From positions 1 through 24,080 of the forward strand of contig CAYJKT010000038.1 in NCBI GenBank assembly GCA_964370775.1: a stretch of 24,080 bases of DNA, given 5' to 3'. A program made the position numbers and the translations under genes. Below the pieces are notes generated by a model, which saw only the letters and a program-made list of their open reading frames with translations, ran no database searches and was not told the DNA's origin. Shown here in pieces: positions 15,659 through 24,080 of the stretch (positions are counted from its first letter, which is position 1; each line of letters opens with the position of its first letter). The DNA comes from SIG603 sp964370775. Its GTDB lineage: Bacteria; Bacillota; Clostridia; Oscillospirales; Acutalibacteraceae.

Positions 15659-18600
15659 TTATAAGCTTTCTATAACAGTTTCAGTTAAGTTTTTATACAA
15701 TATACTATTTTGATGATTAAAGTCATATTCAAGCGCTTTACCAAAATTAGTTAATGCTTCGGTATATTTTCCAAGGCCGAACTGACCTAATCCTAATAAG
15801 TAATGACAATGTGCTTTGTTTTTGATGGTTAAGTCTTCTTCAAAAATTAGGAAGTCTGGTAGAGACACTGCAAAGTAATCAATTTTTACTATGTCTGCAA
15901 GATGATTTTCAGCAAAGTTAATCAGTTTATAGTATCTTGCATTAGCTGATTTTATGTCTGATAATTCGTTTTTAGCAAGTCCTTGGTACAAAATCATATC
16001 TGCTGGTTGGTCGTTGTAATACATCATACCAGCTGGTTCGTCTGTGCCATAACAAGCAGTAACAAAATAGTCTTGATAATCCTCGCCTAACTCTTTTGCA
16101 CAAATTCCAAGATAATAATAAATATGATTGTCTTTTGTGCCTTCTAGTTTACCCTCGCCAAGATTTTCTGGGTATATAAGTGCTTTTTCTAGCAGTGATT
16201 TTGCTGTGCTGAAATCTTTATCAAAAATAGCTTTTTTAGCAAGCTCTACTAATGATATTTTATATTGAGCAGGCACTCTGCCCTCGGCACCTTCCCATGG
16301 GCTAAAATGGTGAGACATAATAGCGTCGTGAGCCTCTTTATATTTACCCATGCTGTTCAATAAAGTTACATATTCTAAATATAAGTCGTCTCGATTATTG
16401 ATTATATCTGAATGAGTAATGTATTTTTCTAAACGGAAGTCAAATGGTTTTGCCATTTTTTTGTACAACTGGTCAAGCTCTAAGAAAATTCTTGTATCGC
16501 TTTCATCTAATGAGTATGCTTTTTCTAATTTCTCTAATGCTAGTTCTTTTTTATTTTGTTTATTGTAATATCCTAATGCTAAATTACGTAAAACAGTTGG
16601 GAAGTTAGCGTCCATGCTTTCAGATTGCTCAAACAGTGAAATCGCTTTCTCAAATTGCAATTTGTCATAAAATAGATTGCCTAAATAATACTTAGCTTTA
16701 GGGCAACAAGATAAAAGTGTTCCAACATGGTCTAAAACTTTAATATCATATAATTTATTTGGGAAACAATACATAGCAGAGCATTTTTCTCCCTCTGTAT
16801 ATAGAGCTAAAGCTTTTTCATTATCCCCTTGTTTATGATAAAAATAGCCTTTGTAGTAATATAGAAGAGGTTGCACATCATCACATTCATAAAGCATTTC
16901 TATAGCTTCTGCATACATTCCAGCATAAGCATAGTCTGTAGCTATGCTTATGTAACTTTCGTGGAAATTACGCATAGTTCTATTCATATCATTGATAATA
17001 ACACTGTCATTTGTAGCTTTGTAATATTCAAACATTGTTAAGTAATCAAATGGGTCGGTGGTTAAACTTTCATTTAAAAATTCTAAATCTGCTTGACCAA
17101 GTTTACGCAAAATACTAGCTTTTAGTCCACGTGCTTTTATATTATGAGAGTTTTTAACAAGCCCTTTATTTACAAAGCCCAATGCTTCGCTATATTCATT
17201 TCTACGGCACGCGATAAGTGCCAAGTAATAAAATGACATCTCTTGTTGTTCGTTGCTCCAAGTAGCTTTATAGAAATAATCAAAAGCGTCGTCGTATTGT
17301 TCTTGATAAAAAGAAACTAATCCTAGGTGGTAGTATACTTCGCTGTCATACGGATTTGGATTGCGTTCTATCAAACGCTCTAGTGCTTTTTCAAAGTGTT
17401 TCTTAGCTAAAACATCATTACCACGTCTGTACATAAGTAGACCGTAAGCGTTGTTTATGCGAATATCACCACTGTCTCTTTTTAAACCCTCTAAGTAATA
17501 ATCATCTGGTAAATATGTAGCGTGACGGTATTGTTCAATGTGTTGACCTGATAAAAATAGTTCTTCAGTTGTCATGATTTCATTAGGTTCTTTTATAGCT
17601 TTTGCCGGCTCTACCATTTCTGGAATACCTTGAACTTTAGGTTTGTAAGACACCAAAACTTTATCGCCAGATGTTATTATTACTTCTATATTTTCTTCAC
17701 TGCTAGCTTTATATGGGACATTTTCTTCGAAAGTATCGATAGGGGATAAAGTGGTTTTAGTGCGATATACTTCTTTGCCGTTATCTTTTAATATGATTTG
17801 AGCATCTCCATAAACTGATGTAGCATAAGCACAAATATATATGCTCTCGTTTTCTACAACCATGTTTACAACAGCGTTGATAGTTGCATTTTTTATCATT
17901 CCAACTGCTTTATAAGGCATAAAATATTGTGTGAAAGTTTTTTCTTCAAACGGTTTAAGCCAAGTGAAATCAGGTTGGTTATCTGTGTATACACCAGTCA
18001 TTAGCTCGATATATGGGCCGTCTTCGTCGGTTAAATTGCGGTCCCAAGCTTTACCAAAGTCGCCACATCCCCATGTCCATTGCTTTTTACCAGGAGAGAT
18101 ATGGTGGTCTGCCACATGTACAATACCTGCTTTTTTACCATAATCATAACCACCAACGAAATCGTATTCAGAGTTTTCTGCCATGTATGATGTTGGAACT
18201 GGAATATTCTTATAACGTGAAATATCCACTCCCTCGCTATAATCATGTTTGTAGTATGTGCCAGTAGCAATAGGGAAACGAGAAACATCACGTTTGCCGT
18301 GATCCATTACAAAGTTTACATCAGGAGGGAAAATAGATTGTGTATCATCGTTTACAGGTACTGCTGGGTTTGCCCACCACAAAAATGTTTGAGGTGTTTC
18401 TGTTTTGTTATATAGCTGACCAGTAATTTCAATATATGCTTTGTCTGGGTACAATGTGAACTTAGCTATACCTTTTGTGCCATACATTTGGTCAACATCA
18501 TTTACAAGAACAGATTTACTTCCGTCTGCATTTTCTATAACTTTGTGGTCTACTTCCATAAAAGTAGTAGGACGGTGATGTTGAGGCCAGTTAAATTCTA

Positions 18601-18943
18601 TACCACCAGATATCCAAGGGCCAACAAGACCTACTAGAGCTGGTTTTATAACGTGGTTATAATAAACAAAGTCATAATCATTAGTTTTGTCATAAGCACG
18701 ATGAATTCTGCCACCTAATTCAGGTAAAATCATAACTTTTAGATATTGATTTTCTAAAAATACTGCTTTGTATTCTTTGTCTGTTTTCTCTTTGCTTATG
18801 GTCTCTGTTGTAGGGTACGGATAAACCTTACCACTGCTACCTTGATACACACGTTTTTCTAAAAACATAGGGTTTTTGTCTGGTTTACCTACCTCATAAG
18901 TTGGTATGACAACGATTTCTTCATAAATTTTTACTGTATTCAT
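15659..18943 (-). CDS. DUF5107 and tetratricopeptide-repeat protein, function unknown
   Basis: A 1094-residue protein without signal peptide or membrane segments. The N-terminal part (about 40-345) is a DUF5107 domain, which resembles the beta-supersandwich of galactose mutarotases and related carbohydrate enzymes. Conserved-looking polar residues include E116 and H122-H123 (GGIEFNWPQHH) and E313 (GPYIELMTG). A beta-rich linker (about 350-445) follows, then a long array of TPR-like helical repeats (about 485-1090), for example in YYHLGLVSFYQEQYDDAFDYF. It lies 15 bp downstream of a GH2 gene with AAGGAG seven bases before its ATG, so both are made together. It may be an intracellular sugar-modifying enzyme or a scaffold. 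The biochemical function is not known to me; the domain call is firm, the role is inference. Confidence 0.85.
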   Translation of the reverse strand: MNTVKIYEEIVVIPTYEVGKPDKNPMFLEKRVYQGSSGKVYPYPTTETISKEKTDKEYKAVFLENQYLKVMILPELGGRIHRAYDKTNDYDFVYYNHVIKPALVGLVGPWISGGIEFNWPQHHRPTTFMEVDHKVIENADGSKSVLVNDVDQMYGTKGIAKFTLYPDKAYIEITGQLYNKTETPQTFLWWANPAVPVNDDTQSIFPPDVNFVMDHGKRDVSRFPIATGTYYKHDYSEGVDISRYKNIPVPTSYMAENSEYDFVGGYDYGKKAGIVHVADHHISPGKKQWTWGCGDFGKAWDRNLTDEDGPYIELMTGVYTDNQPDFTWLKPFEEKTFTQYFMPYKAVGMIKNATINAVVNMVVENESIYICAYATSVYGDAQIILKDNGKEVYRTKTTLSPIDTFEENVPYKASSEENIEVIITSGDKVLVSYKPKVQGIPEMVEPAKAIKEPNEIMTTEELFLSGQHIEQYRHATYLPDDYYLEGLKRDSGDIRINNAYGLLMYRRGNDVLAKKHFEKALERLIERNPNPYDSEVYYHLGLVSFYQEQYDDAFDYFYKATWSNEQQEMSFYYLALIACRRNEYSEALGFVNKGLVKNSHNIKARGLKASILRKLGQADLEFLNESLTTDPFDYLTMFEYYKATNDSVIINDMNRTMRNFHESYISIATDYAYAGMYAEAIEMLYECDDVQPLLYYYKGYFYHKQGDNEKALALYTEGEKCSAMYCFPNKLYDIKVLDHVGTLLSCCPKAKYYLGNLFYDKLQFEKAISLFEQSESMDANFPTVLRNLALGYYNKQNKKELALEKLEKAYSLDESDTRIFLELDQLYKKMAKPFDFRLEKYITHSDIINNRDDLYLEYVTLLNSMGKYKEAHDAIMSHHFSPWEGAEGRVPAQYKISLVELAKKAIFDKDFSTAKSLLEKALIYPENLGEGKLEGTKDNHIYYYLGICAKELGEDYQDYFVTACYGTDEPAGMMYYNDQPADMILYQGLAKNELSDIKSANARYYKLINFAENHLADIVKIDYFAVSLPDFLIFEEDLTIKNKAHCHYLLGLGQFGLGKYTEALTNFGKALEYDFNHQNSILYKNLTETVIESL

Positions 18944-18958
18944 TTTTTTACTCCTTTT

Positions 18959-21900
18959 TTAATCATCTATATAAACGCTGAACTTGCTATGACCTGCCCA
19001 AATACCACTTTGTAACCCACTGTAGGTTATTTTTACATATCGAGCTTCTTTGCTAAAATCGTCACTTTGTTCACTGTGTTTGCGAACCTCACCTGTTTTA
19101 TTCACGGCTACTTCCCAATTTTTACCATCTAACGAAGTGTGAATAACATATAGGTAGATTGCGTTTTCACAAAAAACAACTTTTGTGCCTGATACTTGAT
19201 ATATTTCACCTAAATCTACATACCATGAATGACCTATCTCTGCGTCTGCTGCCATCCAAAAAGTAGCAGGATTATCGTCGTTTCCTTTGCCACTGCCAAA
19301 AGCATTGGATTTTTGACTGTCAGCATAGCTTTGTTTATGCACGGCAACATCTTTTTTCTCGTTCTTGTTTTCTGCATTTGTTATAAATAAGTCTTTAAGC
19401 TGAGTTACAGACAAATTCTGTGTAGGTGCAAAATCATCTGAGACAATATACTGAGAAATAGCCTTTTGCAAGTATGTAATTTCTGGCTGATTGATTATGT
19501 TGTTAAAGTCAAATGTACATAAAAGTAGTTTGCCTTTTTCTACTGTTGCTTCAAACAAATGAGTATATTTATGGTTGTTGTAGAAGTTAGGAACTAAAAG
19601 ACTTAATGGTTCAAAGTCGCCTAGGCTAGCTATATTCATGCTACTGCTGTTTTCTAAAAATGACTTCCACTCGTAACCACCATATTCGTTTGTCGGATAA
19701 TATGTATTGAATAGTGAATGGGTATTTTGCAATATCATTCCGCAGTTATCTTTGCTGGCAAAATGAACAGGGCTCCAAAACACAGGAAAATAACAGCTAG
19801 GACCGCTTTCTTTAATAGTAGATATTGACGGACAAAGGAAAACTGTTTCGCCCTGTTTTAACCTATCTTCAACTTCATTTGACCACTCAGTGTATATTTT
19901 AGGTAGTTTTTGTGGAGGAAGAGCTTCATACGCCCATAAATCCCACTGGTTTGTATATTCACCAACACTCTGTGTTAATGTGAGTTGGTTTCTACCTGTT
20001 AAGTTAGAGAAAATAGGTGAGTTAATTTCAGAATCAAAATCTATCAAACCAACCGGTATTTTGCTTATTGTTTCTTTGTGTGTATATATAAGTGTTTCAG
20101 TATTGTCGCTAATATTTATCACCAAAGGTACATCATGCAAAGTTTTACCACTGTAATTTGCAACTGAAAACTTAGCATTAACAGTATCAAGTGTGCTAAA
20201 CTGAAATTTATCTAGCTTTGCAAGAGGCACAACAGAATTGCAAAATGTGCGAAATTCTTCAGCACTTACAATGCCTTTGCTTTTAAAGAAAACATTTAAT
20301 AAGCCGATTGTAGCAGTACTTTGACCTGGGAAATCTTGCAGAGACAAAATCTGAATTCCAGCCTGATTTTTAGTGCGAAGTGCAGCTTCAAACTCTGCTT
20401 TATATAGTGTTTTTGATAAATATCCAGACGCTTTAACAAATTTTGGAACATAAGAAAGCATGTTTTTTTCTTCTAAGTCTTGCTTTATCACCTCTAAATT
20501 AACAGGCTTTAAAACACCTTTGTATTGTGGAATTTCGCTTACATCTGGATATACCACATATTGACCTACTTCATGTGAGATTACAGGTACATCACGGTTT
20601 GCGATAGCTTCATCAAAGCATAACAAGCTGTTATCCACTAAGTTATCGAGAAAATACTGACCTCTTGCTCCGATAGTGTCAACTGACTGAGCGATAAATA
20701 AATCATCTTCTTGATTTATTGGTCTATCCCAGTTTGTGGTGAGTGTATATAATAAAGATGGGTTTATTTCGCGTGATCCTTTTACCATGTTTTCCAACAG
20801 AGTGAAGTCGCCGTTAATTTCATTACCATTAGAAAAAATGCAAAATGAGGGGTGCATAGAGTATTCCCATATAATTCGTTTTGCTTCTTGTGGAAGATAA
20901 GCATAGTGCTCTTCTTTTGTGCCTAAAGGTGTGTCCATCCAGTTATCCAACCAAATAGGTGTTTCTACTTGTAAGTACAGACCAAGCTCGTCGGCTACTT
21001 CAAACGCTACATGTGGCGGACACCAAGAATGGAAACGCACATGATTAAGTCCATATTCTTTGGTTGTTTCTAGTATCTCTTTCCACTCTGAATAAGTCAT
21101 TGGAGGGTGACCAGTTAGAGGGAAAATGCAACAATCTAAGTTGCCTCGTAAAAAACGTTGGATATTGTTAACTTGCAAAATACCGTCAGTACCAGATAAA
21201 TAACGAAAGCCTGTTCGTATAGTTTTATTCATAATACAGCCAATATCAGTTGTGATAGTTACTGTAACATCATATAGATTTGGTGTAAATTCATCCCACA
21301 AACAAATATTATCATTAATGCTTATTTCTGTGCTAAAATCCTGAGATAAGTTCACACTGCTTGTACAAAGTTGCAAACACTCACCCTTTGCGATAGCTAC
21401 AGTTAAACTAGCTTTTTCGCCGCCAAATGTTTGGTTACACATTCCTTTGATAACTAGGTTGCGGTTATCGTTCATATAACAAAATAGTTTGTCTATTGAC
21501 TGAATAGGTCTTTCTATTATCTCAACTTTTCCTACAATACCATTCCAAATGCTTTGTGTTTCATCAGAGTAAGCACATGGGTAAATGCCAAGTTTTTGTA
21601 TGTCTGAATTATCTATGAGTACAGTAAGTCGGTGTATCTTACCAGAGGTGATAAATGGAGTGATGTCAAAAGTATGTGCAACAGATAAGCTATCCATACT
21701 GCCAACATATTGGTCGTCTATCCAAACTTGACTTTGAAATATTACACGTTCAAGATATAGTAAAAGCTGTTTGTTATTTGTGTGCAGTGTAAACTCAGTT
21801 TGATAAAAACATGCACCAATATATTGATATTCTTGGCGTAAACAGCGTACTGCTTCTTTATTTAGTGTTTTTTCTACATTGACTGGGTCTCCGATACCAT

Positions 21901-22027
21901 GCATAGCGGTTGTGCCGGGAATAGGCATAAAGCTGTTAGGTAACTGTGAGCAAAACCATTTCTCTTCAATCCCTTTGTTCTCATAATCAAGTTTTACACG
22001 CCAGTTTCCTGCTAATGAATAAGTCAT
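18959..22027 (-). CDS. Large GH2 glycosidase with GATase-like and F5/8-type C domains
   Basis: A 1022-residue enzyme that begins directly with the GH2 sugar-binding domain (LAGNWRV) and has no signal peptide. An Ig-like domain (about 170-275) leads into a TIM barrel (about 280-600) with RFLRGNLDCC and VRFHSWCPP, acid/base E403 (FSNGNEING) and probable nucleophile E486 (VISHEVGQY). Residues about 690-860 look like a class I glutamine-amidotransferase-like fold (PTNEYGGYEW), and 895-1022 is an F5/8-type C (discoidin) domain. The VRFHSWCPP variety differs from classical LacZ, so specificity is open. It is the first gene of the operon with the DUF5107-TPR gene. GGAGG lies four bases before the ATG. 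An F5/8-type C domain on an apparently cytoplasmic enzyme is unusual. Confidence 0.85.
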   Translation of the reverse strand: MTYSLAGNWRVKLDYENKGIEEKWFCSQLPNSFMPIPGTTAMHGIGDPVNVEKTLNKEAVRCLRQEYQYIGACFYQTEFTLHTNNKQLLLYLERVIFQSQVWIDDQYVGSMDSLSVAHTFDITPFITSGKIHRLTVLIDNSDIQKLGIYPCAYSDETQSIWNGIVGKVEIIERPIQSIDKLFCYMNDNRNLVIKGMCNQTFGGEKASLTVAIAKGECLQLCTSSVNLSQDFSTEISINDNICLWDEFTPNLYDVTVTITTDIGCIMNKTIRTGFRYLSGTDGILQVNNIQRFLRGNLDCCIFPLTGHPPMTYSEWKEILETTKEYGLNHVRFHSWCPPHVAFEVADELGLYLQVETPIWLDNWMDTPLGTKEEHYAYLPQEAKRIIWEYSMHPSFCIFSNGNEINGDFTLLENMVKGSREINPSLLYTLTTNWDRPINQEDDLFIAQSVDTIGARGQYFLDNLVDNSLLCFDEAIANRDVPVISHEVGQYVVYPDVSEIPQYKGVLKPVNLEVIKQDLEEKNMLSYVPKFVKASGYLSKTLYKAEFEAALRTKNQAGIQILSLQDFPGQSTATIGLLNVFFKSKGIVSAEEFRTFCNSVVPLAKLDKFQFSTLDTVNAKFSVANYSGKTLHDVPLVINISDNTETLIYTHKETISKIPVGLIDFDSEINSPIFSNLTGRNQLTLTQSVGEYTNQWDLWAYEALPPQKLPKIYTEWSNEVEDRLKQGETVFLCPSISTIKESGPSCYFPVFWSPVHFASKDNCGMILQNTHSLFNTYYPTNEYGGYEWKSFLENSSSMNIASLGDFEPLSLLVPNFYNNHKYTHLFEATVEKGKLLLCTFDFNNIINQPEITYLQKAISQYIVSDDFAPTQNLSVTQLKDLFITNAENKNEKKDVAVHKQSYADSQKSNAFGSGKGNDDNPATFWMAADAEIGHSWYVDLGEIYQVSGTKVVFCENAIYLYVIHTSLDGKNWEVAVNKTGEVRKHSEQSDDFSKEARYVKITYSGLQSGIWAGHSKFSVYIDD

Positions 22028-22149
22028 AGAACCTCCAAAATAATATATAAGTTATCTTTTGTTATTGTTAAGATTATCATAACAAGGTGAATACGTCATT
22101 ATCATTTATTGCTCTAAACTTATGAATTACTGCTATCTGCTTATTTGTA

Positions 22150-22186
22150 GAAAGTTTTTGACTTTCGGATTTTTATGTAGTACAAT
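22150..22186 (+). promoter_or_regulatory. Promoter of the cupin-AraC gene with overlapping inverted repeat
   Basis: TTGACT (22158-22163), a 17-bp spacer and TACAAT (22181-22186) form a strong sigma-A promoter. GAAAGT (22150-22155) and ACTTTC (22161-22166) are a perfect six-base inverted repeat spaced by five bases and covering the -35, so self-repression is possible. The divergent GH2-DUF5107 promoter must lie in 22028-22150 on the minus strand, but I see no convincing -35/-10 pair there. Confidence 0.65.
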
Positions 22187-22221
22187 GAAGTAGACTTACT
22201 CGCGAAAGAAGATAAAAGATT

Positions 22222-23064
22222 ATGAAATCAGTCGAAAAATTAGTAAAAGCTAATTCTAACTACTATGCGTACTCACCAAGCCAACAAGGTAAAAAAACGT
22301 TTTTATATCCAACACATACTGGGTTGTTTTATTACGAAAAAGGCTACACAATAAAAAGAGAGAGGTATGAGAGCTTTTTAGTTATGCTTGTGCAAAAAGG
22401 GAAAATAAGCGTAGAGAGCAACGGCGAAAATTATTTAGCTGAAAAAGGTCAAGTGGTAATACTGAATTGTTTTGAGCCTCATGCGTATTCTGCTGAATGT
22501 GATTCTATTGTTTTATGGGTGCATTTTGACGGAGTAGTAGCAAAAGAATATTTTAAGATTATTACAGAAGAGCACGGAACGGTTTTAACTTTGAGAGACT
22601 CATTTGTGTTAGAGAAAAATATGAATAAAATTTATGACTTGTTTCATAAAGAACAACCTGTTAAAGAAGCGTTAATGTCAAAATTCTTAACCAATATTTT
22701 AACAACAATGATTATAGATAAGCAAGAGGATGAACAGCGTGCGAATAATTCGAGTATAATAGAAAATATAATTAGTTATATTAATGAAAATTTATCTAGC
22801 AAATTGTCTTTAGAAATTTTAGCACAACAGGCTTCGTTAAGTCCTTATTATTTTACAAGAGTATTTACTAAAGAAACTGGATTTACTCCGTATCAATATA
22901 TTTTGAATTCTAGAATAAATCACGCAAAGTTTTTGCTAAAGCAAACTGCACTTTCTGTTAAAGAAATTTGCTTTGAATGTGGTTTTACTTGCGAAAGTAA
23001 TTTTTGTGCGTCATTTAAGAAAAAAGAAAAAATCACTCCGTCCGATTATCGTAAAAATATGTGA
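22222..23064 (+). CDS. AraC-family transcriptional regulator with cupin sensor domain
   Basis: A 280-residue regulator. The N-terminal half (about 20-150) is an AraC_binding-type cupin with the pattern YLAEKGQVVILNCFEPHAY, which normally binds a sugar. The C-terminal half (about 175-280) is an AraC double helix-turn-helix with LAQQASLSPYYFTRVFTKETG and the final ITPSDYRKNM. It is transcribed divergently from the GH2-DUF5107 operon across a 194-bp gap, the usual layout for a local regulator. The ATG is preceded only by a weak purine-rich stretch (GAAAGAAGAT), suggesting low translation. It is a different subfamily from the PocR-AraC regulator of the plus arm, so the two arms probably respond to different ligands. 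Confidence 0.9.
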   Translation: MKSVEKLVKANSNYYAYSPSQQGKKTFLYPTHTGLFYYEKGYTIKRERYESFLVMLVQKGKISVESNGENYLAEKGQVVILNCFEPHAYSAECDSIVLWVHFDGVVAKEYFKIITEEHGTVLTLRDSFVLEKNMNKIYDLFHKEQPVKEALMSKFLTNILTTMIIDKQEDEQRANNSSIIENIISYINENLSSKLSLEILAQQASLSPYYFTRVFTKETGFTPYQYILNSRINHAKFLLKQTALSVKEICFECGFTCESNFCASFKKKEKITPSDYRKNM

Positions 23065-23085
23065 TTATAATTTAATATATAAATA

Positions 23086-23124
23086 AAAAATTCTAAGCTT
23101 AGATAAACTTTGCTTAGAATTTTT
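23086..23124. terminator. Bidirectional terminator between convergent genes
   Basis: AAAAATTCTAAGC (23086-23098) and GCTTAGAATTTTT (23112-23124) are perfectly complementary with a 13-base loop. The A-run before and T-run after make it work for both the AraC gene (plus) and the YitT gene (minus). Confidence 0.9.
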
Positions 23125-23146
23125 ATGTTTATTTATAAATTTGCAT

Positions 23147-24034
23147 TTAATGCTCTGTTAATCTTTTTTCATAGTTGCCAACTACATCAAAACCCTTGTT
23201 TAAGATAATAAAAGCATTTTCGTCACGTTTTTTTATAATCTCACGCAGTTTAGTAACCTCACCTTGTGAAATAACAGTGATAAATATAAGTTTATCGTCC
23301 ATAGTATACGAACCCTTACCCTGCCATTGAGTTACGCCTCTGTTCATATACTTAATTATATCGTTAGGTAAGTCGTGACAATTTGTAAAAGTTATCGCCA
23401 TTACTCTAACATTTTGCTTATGCCATCTGTCAGCCACAAAAGAGAAAATAAATACGCTTATTGTTGAATAAATCGCAACGGATAAATCAAACATAACTGC
23501 ACTTGCTATGTAGATTGAAGTGTTGAACCATATTGCAAAAGTACCTACTGAGAAGTTTCTCATTTTTAAAGTAAGTATAATTCCAATAATATCTATTCCT
23601 CCAGCTGTAGCGCCAGAAGATAGTACAAAACCGATACCAATTCCTGTGATAACACCTCCGATAATGCTACCTGTTAATACATCATCGACAATAGCCACAC
23701 TAGGTGGTGGAATTATGGAGAAAATCACTGTTTGCAAGCCAATGCTAAATAGAGTTTTGATTGTAAAGGCTCTAGACATTTTGTTCAAAGCTAGCAATAA
23801 TAAGGGTAAATTAATGCTAAAGCTGATTATACCAGCTATATCTATTCCTACAGCCGATAGGGTAGGGAAGACAATTACCAAAAGTGAACGTATAAGCTGT
23901 GCTAATCCTAAAATTCCTCCACTATATAGGTTAGCTGGCACAATAAAGTATATTGTACCTAAGCAAAAAATAATTGTTCCTACTGTGCATAGTGCATACG
24001 ATTTAATTGTTTTCTGTAAATTCTTTTTATCCAT
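23147..24034 (-). CDS. YitT-family membrane protein
   Basis: A 295-residue integral membrane protein. The N-terminal two thirds carry about five or six hydrophobic segments (roughly 12-30, 40-60, 63-84, 90-110, 118-152 and 160-200), including the glycine-rich FVLSSGATAGGIDIIG typical of the family. The C-terminal 80 residues form the soluble DUF2179 domain with INRGVTQW-like sequence (MNRGVTQWQGKGSY). YitT proteins are widespread in Firmicutes and their function is not established. The start ATG shares its A with the TAA stop of the preceding gene, so translation is probably coupled. It is not related in function to the carbohydrate locus as far as can be seen. Confidence 0.88.
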   Translation of the reverse strand: MDKKNLQKTIKSYALCTVGTIIFCLGTIYFIVPANLYSGGILGLAQLIRSLLVIVFPTLSAVGIDIAGIISFSINLPLLLLALNKMSRAFTIKTLFSIGLQTVIFSIIPPPSVAIVDDVLTGSIIGGVITGIGIGFVLSSGATAGGIDIIGIILTLKMRNFSVGTFAIWFNTSIYIASAVMFDLSVAIYSTISVFIFSFVADRWHKQNVRVMAITFTNCHDLPNDIIKYMNRGVTQWQGKGSYTMDDKLIFITVISQGEVTKLREIIKKRDENAFIILNKGFDVVGNYEKRLTEH

Positions 24035-24080
24035 TATTTTTTCATCACTGCTTCTATTTCTTCTATAGTGCGTGGAATAC
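24034..24080 (-). CDS. C-terminal end of an unidentified gene cut by the right edge
   Basis: Only the last 14 codons are visible, reading IPRTIEEIEAVMKK, followed by a TAA at 24036-24034 that overlaps the YitT ATG by one base. The overlap and frame support a real upstream gene in the same operon. The family cannot be determined from so few residues. Confidence 0.5.
   Translation of the reverse strand, partial: IPRTIEEIEAVMKK

Noticed and set aside
18013..18291. Open frames on both strands inside the DUF5107 gene
   Set aside because: All overlap the well-supported DUF5107 reading frame and show no domain or RBS of their own.
23520..24068. A 182-codon open frame on the plus strand opposite the YitT gene
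   Set aside because: It lies antisense to a clear membrane protein with family motifs, has no RBS, and its sequence reads as the complement of hydrophobic codons.
1..24080. CRISPR arrays, insertion sequences or phage genes
   Set aside because: No regularly spaced repeats of CRISPR type, transposase, integrase or phage structural motifs were seen on either strand.

Overview
The window looks like chromosomal DNA of a low-GC Gram-positive anaerobe of the class Clostridia. The reasons are AT-rich codons and spacers, strong AGGAGG-type ribosome binding sites, sigma-A type promoters, rho-independent terminators, and Clostridia-like families (PocR-AraC regulator, YitT, DUF5107-TPR, a secreted GH30 with FIVAR-like repeats). 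I cannot name the genus.

Left part (1-7017), all on the minus strand, reads right to left. A Ppx/GppA-family protein and polyphosphate kinase Ppk1 are 11 bp apart. A 6-phosphofructokinase follows with its own promoter, then a Gfo/Idh/MocA oxidoreductase and an O6-alkylguanine-DNA alkyltransferase 12 bp apart, then a small HD-domain protein. At the extreme left a minus-strand promoter with three direct repeats drives a gene that lies outside the window. This part is housekeeping and phosphate/energy metabolism, but the Ppx homologue has lost key catalytic residues.

Middle (7018-7794): a tRNA-Ser(GGA) gene with a near-consensus promoter and a terminator, followed by about 540 bp without a conventional gene. 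That stretch holds a second hairpin, a pair of short direct repeats resembling integrase arm sites, a putative operator and an 11-codon leader ORF.

Right part (7795-23064) is a carbohydrate-utilisation locus in two convergent arms. The plus arm has a 1413-residue secreted GH30 enzyme, a PocR-AraC regulator and a cytoplasmic GH2 enzyme of beta-galactosidase type. The GH30 and GH2 promoters share an 18-bp motif matching at 17 positions. The minus arm has a large GH2 enzyme with a C-terminal F5/8-type C domain and, 15 bp downstream, a 1094-residue DUF5107-TPR protein of unknown function. A cupin-AraC regulator is divergent from this arm. A plausible but unproven reading is that the secreted GH30 cuts a galactan-type side chain (for example the beta-1,6-galactan of type II arabinogalactan), the products are imported by a transporter encoded elsewhere, and the cytoplasmic GH2 enzymes plus the DUF5107 protein finish them.

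Right edge: a bidirectional terminator, a YitT-family membrane protein, and the last codons of an upstream gene overlapping it by one base. I found no CRISPR array, insertion sequence or rRNA. The least-described items are the DUF5107-TPR protein, the duplicated carbohydrate-binding-like module of the GH30 protein, and the candidate PocR-AraC operator.
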